Source: Hydrogenophaga sp.
Lineage (GTDB): Bacteria; Pseudomonadota; Gammaproteobacteria; Burkholderiales; Burkholderiaceae_C
Assembly (NCBI GenBank): GCA_011390855.1
Contig: JAABRN010000035.1
Location: 1 to 6,227, forward strand
Length of the DNA: 6,227 nt
Direction: 5' to 3'
Shown here: piece after piece, positions 4,588-6,227 of the stretch
How the letters are laid out: the number at the start of each line of letters is the position of its first letter
How positions within the stretch are numbered: position 1 is the stretch's first letter
Position numbers and translations under genes: made by a program
Notes under the pieces: model-generated
Database searches by the model: none
Told to the model about the DNA's origin: nothing
Seen by the model: only the letters and a program-made list of their open reading frames with translations

Positions 4588-5742
4588 ATGGACACCCAAC
4601 CCCTTTACGATCTCGCTCCGGTCGCCCGGCTCATGTTGCTCGGCGTCGTGATTGCGCTGGGGCCGCTGGCTTGGGTATGGCTGCGCAGTCGGCACGCCTC
4701 GCCTGCGCACCGCCTGCGTCTGCTCACCCTGGTCACGCTCTTTCTCACGTTTGACCTGGTGTTGTTTGGTGCCTTCACGAGACTGACCGATTCCGGCCTG
4801 GGATGTCCGGATTGGCCGGGCTGCTATGGCAGCGTGAGCCCCGTGGGTGCAAGCGCTTCCATTGCTGCGGCACAAGAGGCCATGCCCACCGGGCCGGTCA
4901 CGTTCCCCAAGGCCTGGATCGAGATGATCCATCGCTATCTGGCCACAGGAGTCGGGGTGCTGATCATGGTGCTCATGGCGGTGACCTGGATCGAAAGGCG
5001 TCACGTGACGGTGTCGTTCTGGTGGCCGTTCCTGACCTTTGTCTGGGTGTGCGTACAGGGTGCCTTTGGTGCCTTGACAGTGACAATGAAGCTGTTTCCT
5101 GCCATCGTCACCCTCCATCTCCTGGGGGGCTTGATTCTGCTCGCGCTCTTGAGAGCGCAGGCTGTGGCCTACACCATGGCCCAGCCTCGCGGGCCCACAT
5201 CGGTGCCTCTGGGCGGCAACCTGCGGGTGTGGCTTTGGCTCGTGTTTGCGCTGGTGTGGGTGCAGATTGCGCTCGGTGGCTGGGTGAGCACCAACTATGC
5301 CGTGCTGGCTTGCCGTGACTTCCCCACCTGCCAGGGCAGCTGGTGGCCGGAGATGCACTTCAGAGAAGGCTTCACTTTCTGGCGCGAGCTGGGCATGAAC
5401 CGATCGGGTGAGGCCATCGCCTTTCCGGCACTGACCGCCATTCACTACGTACACCGCCTTGCGGCCTTTGTCGTGTTGCTGGCCTTGTTCTGGATGGCGA
5501 AGCGGCTGTGGTCGGTGCCCGGCATGCGGGGCACGGCCACTGCGCTGTTGCTGCTCGCGCTGTGGCAGCTGATCAGTGGCCTGAGCAATGTGGTGCTGGA
5601 GTGGCCGCTGGTGGCCGCTGTGGCGCACACGGGAGGCGCGGCTGCTCTGGTGATCGTGCTCATGGGTGCGTTGTCTGGAAGCCATTCGGTCAATGACCGT
5701 TTCCACATGTCGCAATTCAATATCTCCAAGTTGTCCCGATGA
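4588..5742 (+). CDS. ctaA: Heme a synthase, COX15/CtaA family
   Basis: A 384-residue integral membrane enzyme that oxidises the C8 methyl of heme o to a formyl group, giving heme a. Both halves of the family repeat are present. Half one has [25 protein letters not shown] residues 61-81 with Cys73/Cys79, His115 in EMIHR and His177 in TLHLLGG. Half two has [13 protein letters not shown] (230-242) with Cys242/Cys248, His286 and His289 in IHYVHR, and His347 in AVAHTGG. These histidines are the family heme ligands. Nine hydrophobic segments are visible, at about 13-32, 46-64, 113-134, 143-161, 172-190, 213-232, 284-302, 317-333 and 340-362. The first is extra relative to the eight-helix Bacillus-type plan. 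The ATG at 4588 has a weak GAGAAA seven bases upstream. The stop overlaps the ctaB start as ATGA, fitting two consecutive enzymes of one pathway. Confidence 0.96.
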   Translation: MDTQPLYDLAPVARLMLLGVVIALGPLAWVWLRSRHASPAHRLRLLTLVTLFLTFDLVLFGAFTRLTDSGLGCPDWPGCYGSVSPVGASASIAAAQEAMPTGPVTFPKAWIEMIHRYLATGVGVLIMVLMAVTWIERRHVTVSFWWPFLTFVWVCVQGAFGALTVTMKLFPAIVTLHLLGGLILLALLRAQAVAYTMAQPRGPTSVPLGGNLRVWLWLVFALVWVQIALGGWVSTNYAVLACRDFPTCQGSWWPEMHFREGFTFWRELGMNRSGEAIAFPALTAIHYVHRLAAFVVLLALFWMAKRLWSVPGMRGTATALLLLALWQLISGLSNVVLEWPLVAAVAHTGGAAALVIVLMGALSGSHSVNDRFHMSQFNISKLSR

Positions 5743-6227
5743 GCGCCGCGCCCACCACCACCGTTCCCGTGGCGATGCTGTCTACCTGGCGCCAGTTTCA
5801 CGCGCTGACCAAGCCGCGCGTGATCCAGCTCATCGTTTTCTGTGCCTTGATCGGCATGGTCCTGGCTGTTCCAGGCGTGCCCAGCTGGGCCCAGGTTCAA
5901 CTGGCTGCTGTGGCTTGTCTCGGTATCTGGCTCGTTGCCGGAGCCGCTGCAGCCTTCAACTGCGTGGTGGAGCAGCGCATCGACGCCAAGATGAAGCGCA
6001 CGTCCTGGCGTCCCACCGCCAAGGGCCAGCTCACCAATGTGCAAACCCTCAGCTTCTCTGCGGTGCTCTGTGCCGCAGGGTCGGCTTTGCTGTACTTCTG
6101 GGTCAATCCGCTGACCATGTGGCTCACCTTTGCCACCTTCGTGGGCTACGCGGTCATCTACACCGTCATCCTCAAGCCGCTCACACCTCAGAACATCGTG
6201 ATCGGGGGGGCCTCTGGCGCCATGCCG
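5739..6227 (+). CDS. ctaB: Heme o synthase (protoheme IX farnesyltransferase), N-terminal part
   Basis: The first 163 residues of a UbiA-superfamily prenyltransferase that transfers a farnesyl group to heme b, giving heme o for CtaA. The gene runs off the window, and about half of the usual length of roughly 300 residues is present. Visible marks are [19 protein letters not shown] (22-40, first helix), [20 protein letters not shown] (73-92), which holds the first Mg/diphosphate-binding region with Asn74, Glu78 and Asp82, and [20 protein letters not shown] (141-160), a strongly conserved CtaB block. The ATG at 5739 overlaps the ctaA stop. A second in-frame ATG at 5775 is possible, but the leader before the first conserved block favours 5739. 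I see no ribosome binding site, so coupling to ctaA is likely. A Glu replaces the first Asp of the E. coli-type motif. Confidence 0.96.
   Translation, partial: MSAAPTTTVPVAMLSTWRQFHALTKPRVIQLIVFCALIGMVLAVPGVPSWAQVQLAAVACLGIWLVAGAAAAFNCVVEQRIDAKMKRTSWRPTAKGQLTNVQTLSFSAVLCAAGSALLYFWVNPLTMWLTFATFVGYAVIYTVILKPLTPQNIVIGGASGAMP

Noticed and set aside
4555..5715. A 386-codon open frame on the minus strand opposite ctaA
   Set aside because: It mirrors ctaA codon structure in GC-rich DNA. The product is rich in His, Gln and Arg with no domain or helix, while ctaA has all family motifs.

Overview
This window is a cytochrome c oxidase (cta/cox) biogenesis locus. The base composition (GC-rich), the gene order and the protein sequences all resemble Betaproteobacteria, most likely Burkholderiales of the Comamonadaceae type. 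That assignment is recognition from memory, not a database search. The locus is intact and chromosomal in character. I saw no mobile element, CRISPR array, tRNA, rRNA or defence gene.

Left part (1-1710): the 3' end of ctaD (oxidase subunit I) is followed by a 37-residue single-helix protein of the oxidase small assembly type, then ctaG (Cox11-type CuB insertion chaperone), then a 73-residue DUF2970 membrane protein that overlaps ctaG by ATGA. After a 61-base gap comes ctaE (subunit III, 1772-2653), which has its own strong ribosome binding site.

Middle (2654-3041): two back-to-back hairpins, the second a perfect 15+15 base inverted repeat with A and T tracts, form a bidirectional terminator. 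They separate ctaE from a minus-strand 81-residue two-helix protein (DUF2909 / twin transmembrane type). Only 45 bases separate the start of that gene from the divergent surf1 gene.

Right part (3042-6227): surf1 (GTG start), a membrane-anchored SCO-like thioredoxin-fold protein overlapping surf1 by 17 bases, a 153-base spacer that looks like a degenerate dispersed intergenic repeat, ctaA (heme a synthase) and the 5' part of ctaB (heme o synthase), which overlaps ctaA by ATGA and runs off the window.

The genes form one pathway. CtaB farnesylates heme b to heme o, and CtaA oxidises heme o to heme a. SURF1 assists heme a3 placement, CtaG and probably the SCO-like protein handle copper, and CtaD and CtaE are core subunits of the product. 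I do not see a new biological system here. The points worth a second look are small: a Gln at the usual Mg-ligand His of CtaD, the divergent SCO-like protein, the antisense gene between the two blocks, the repeat-like spacer and its 51-codon frame, and an extra N-terminal helix in CtaA.
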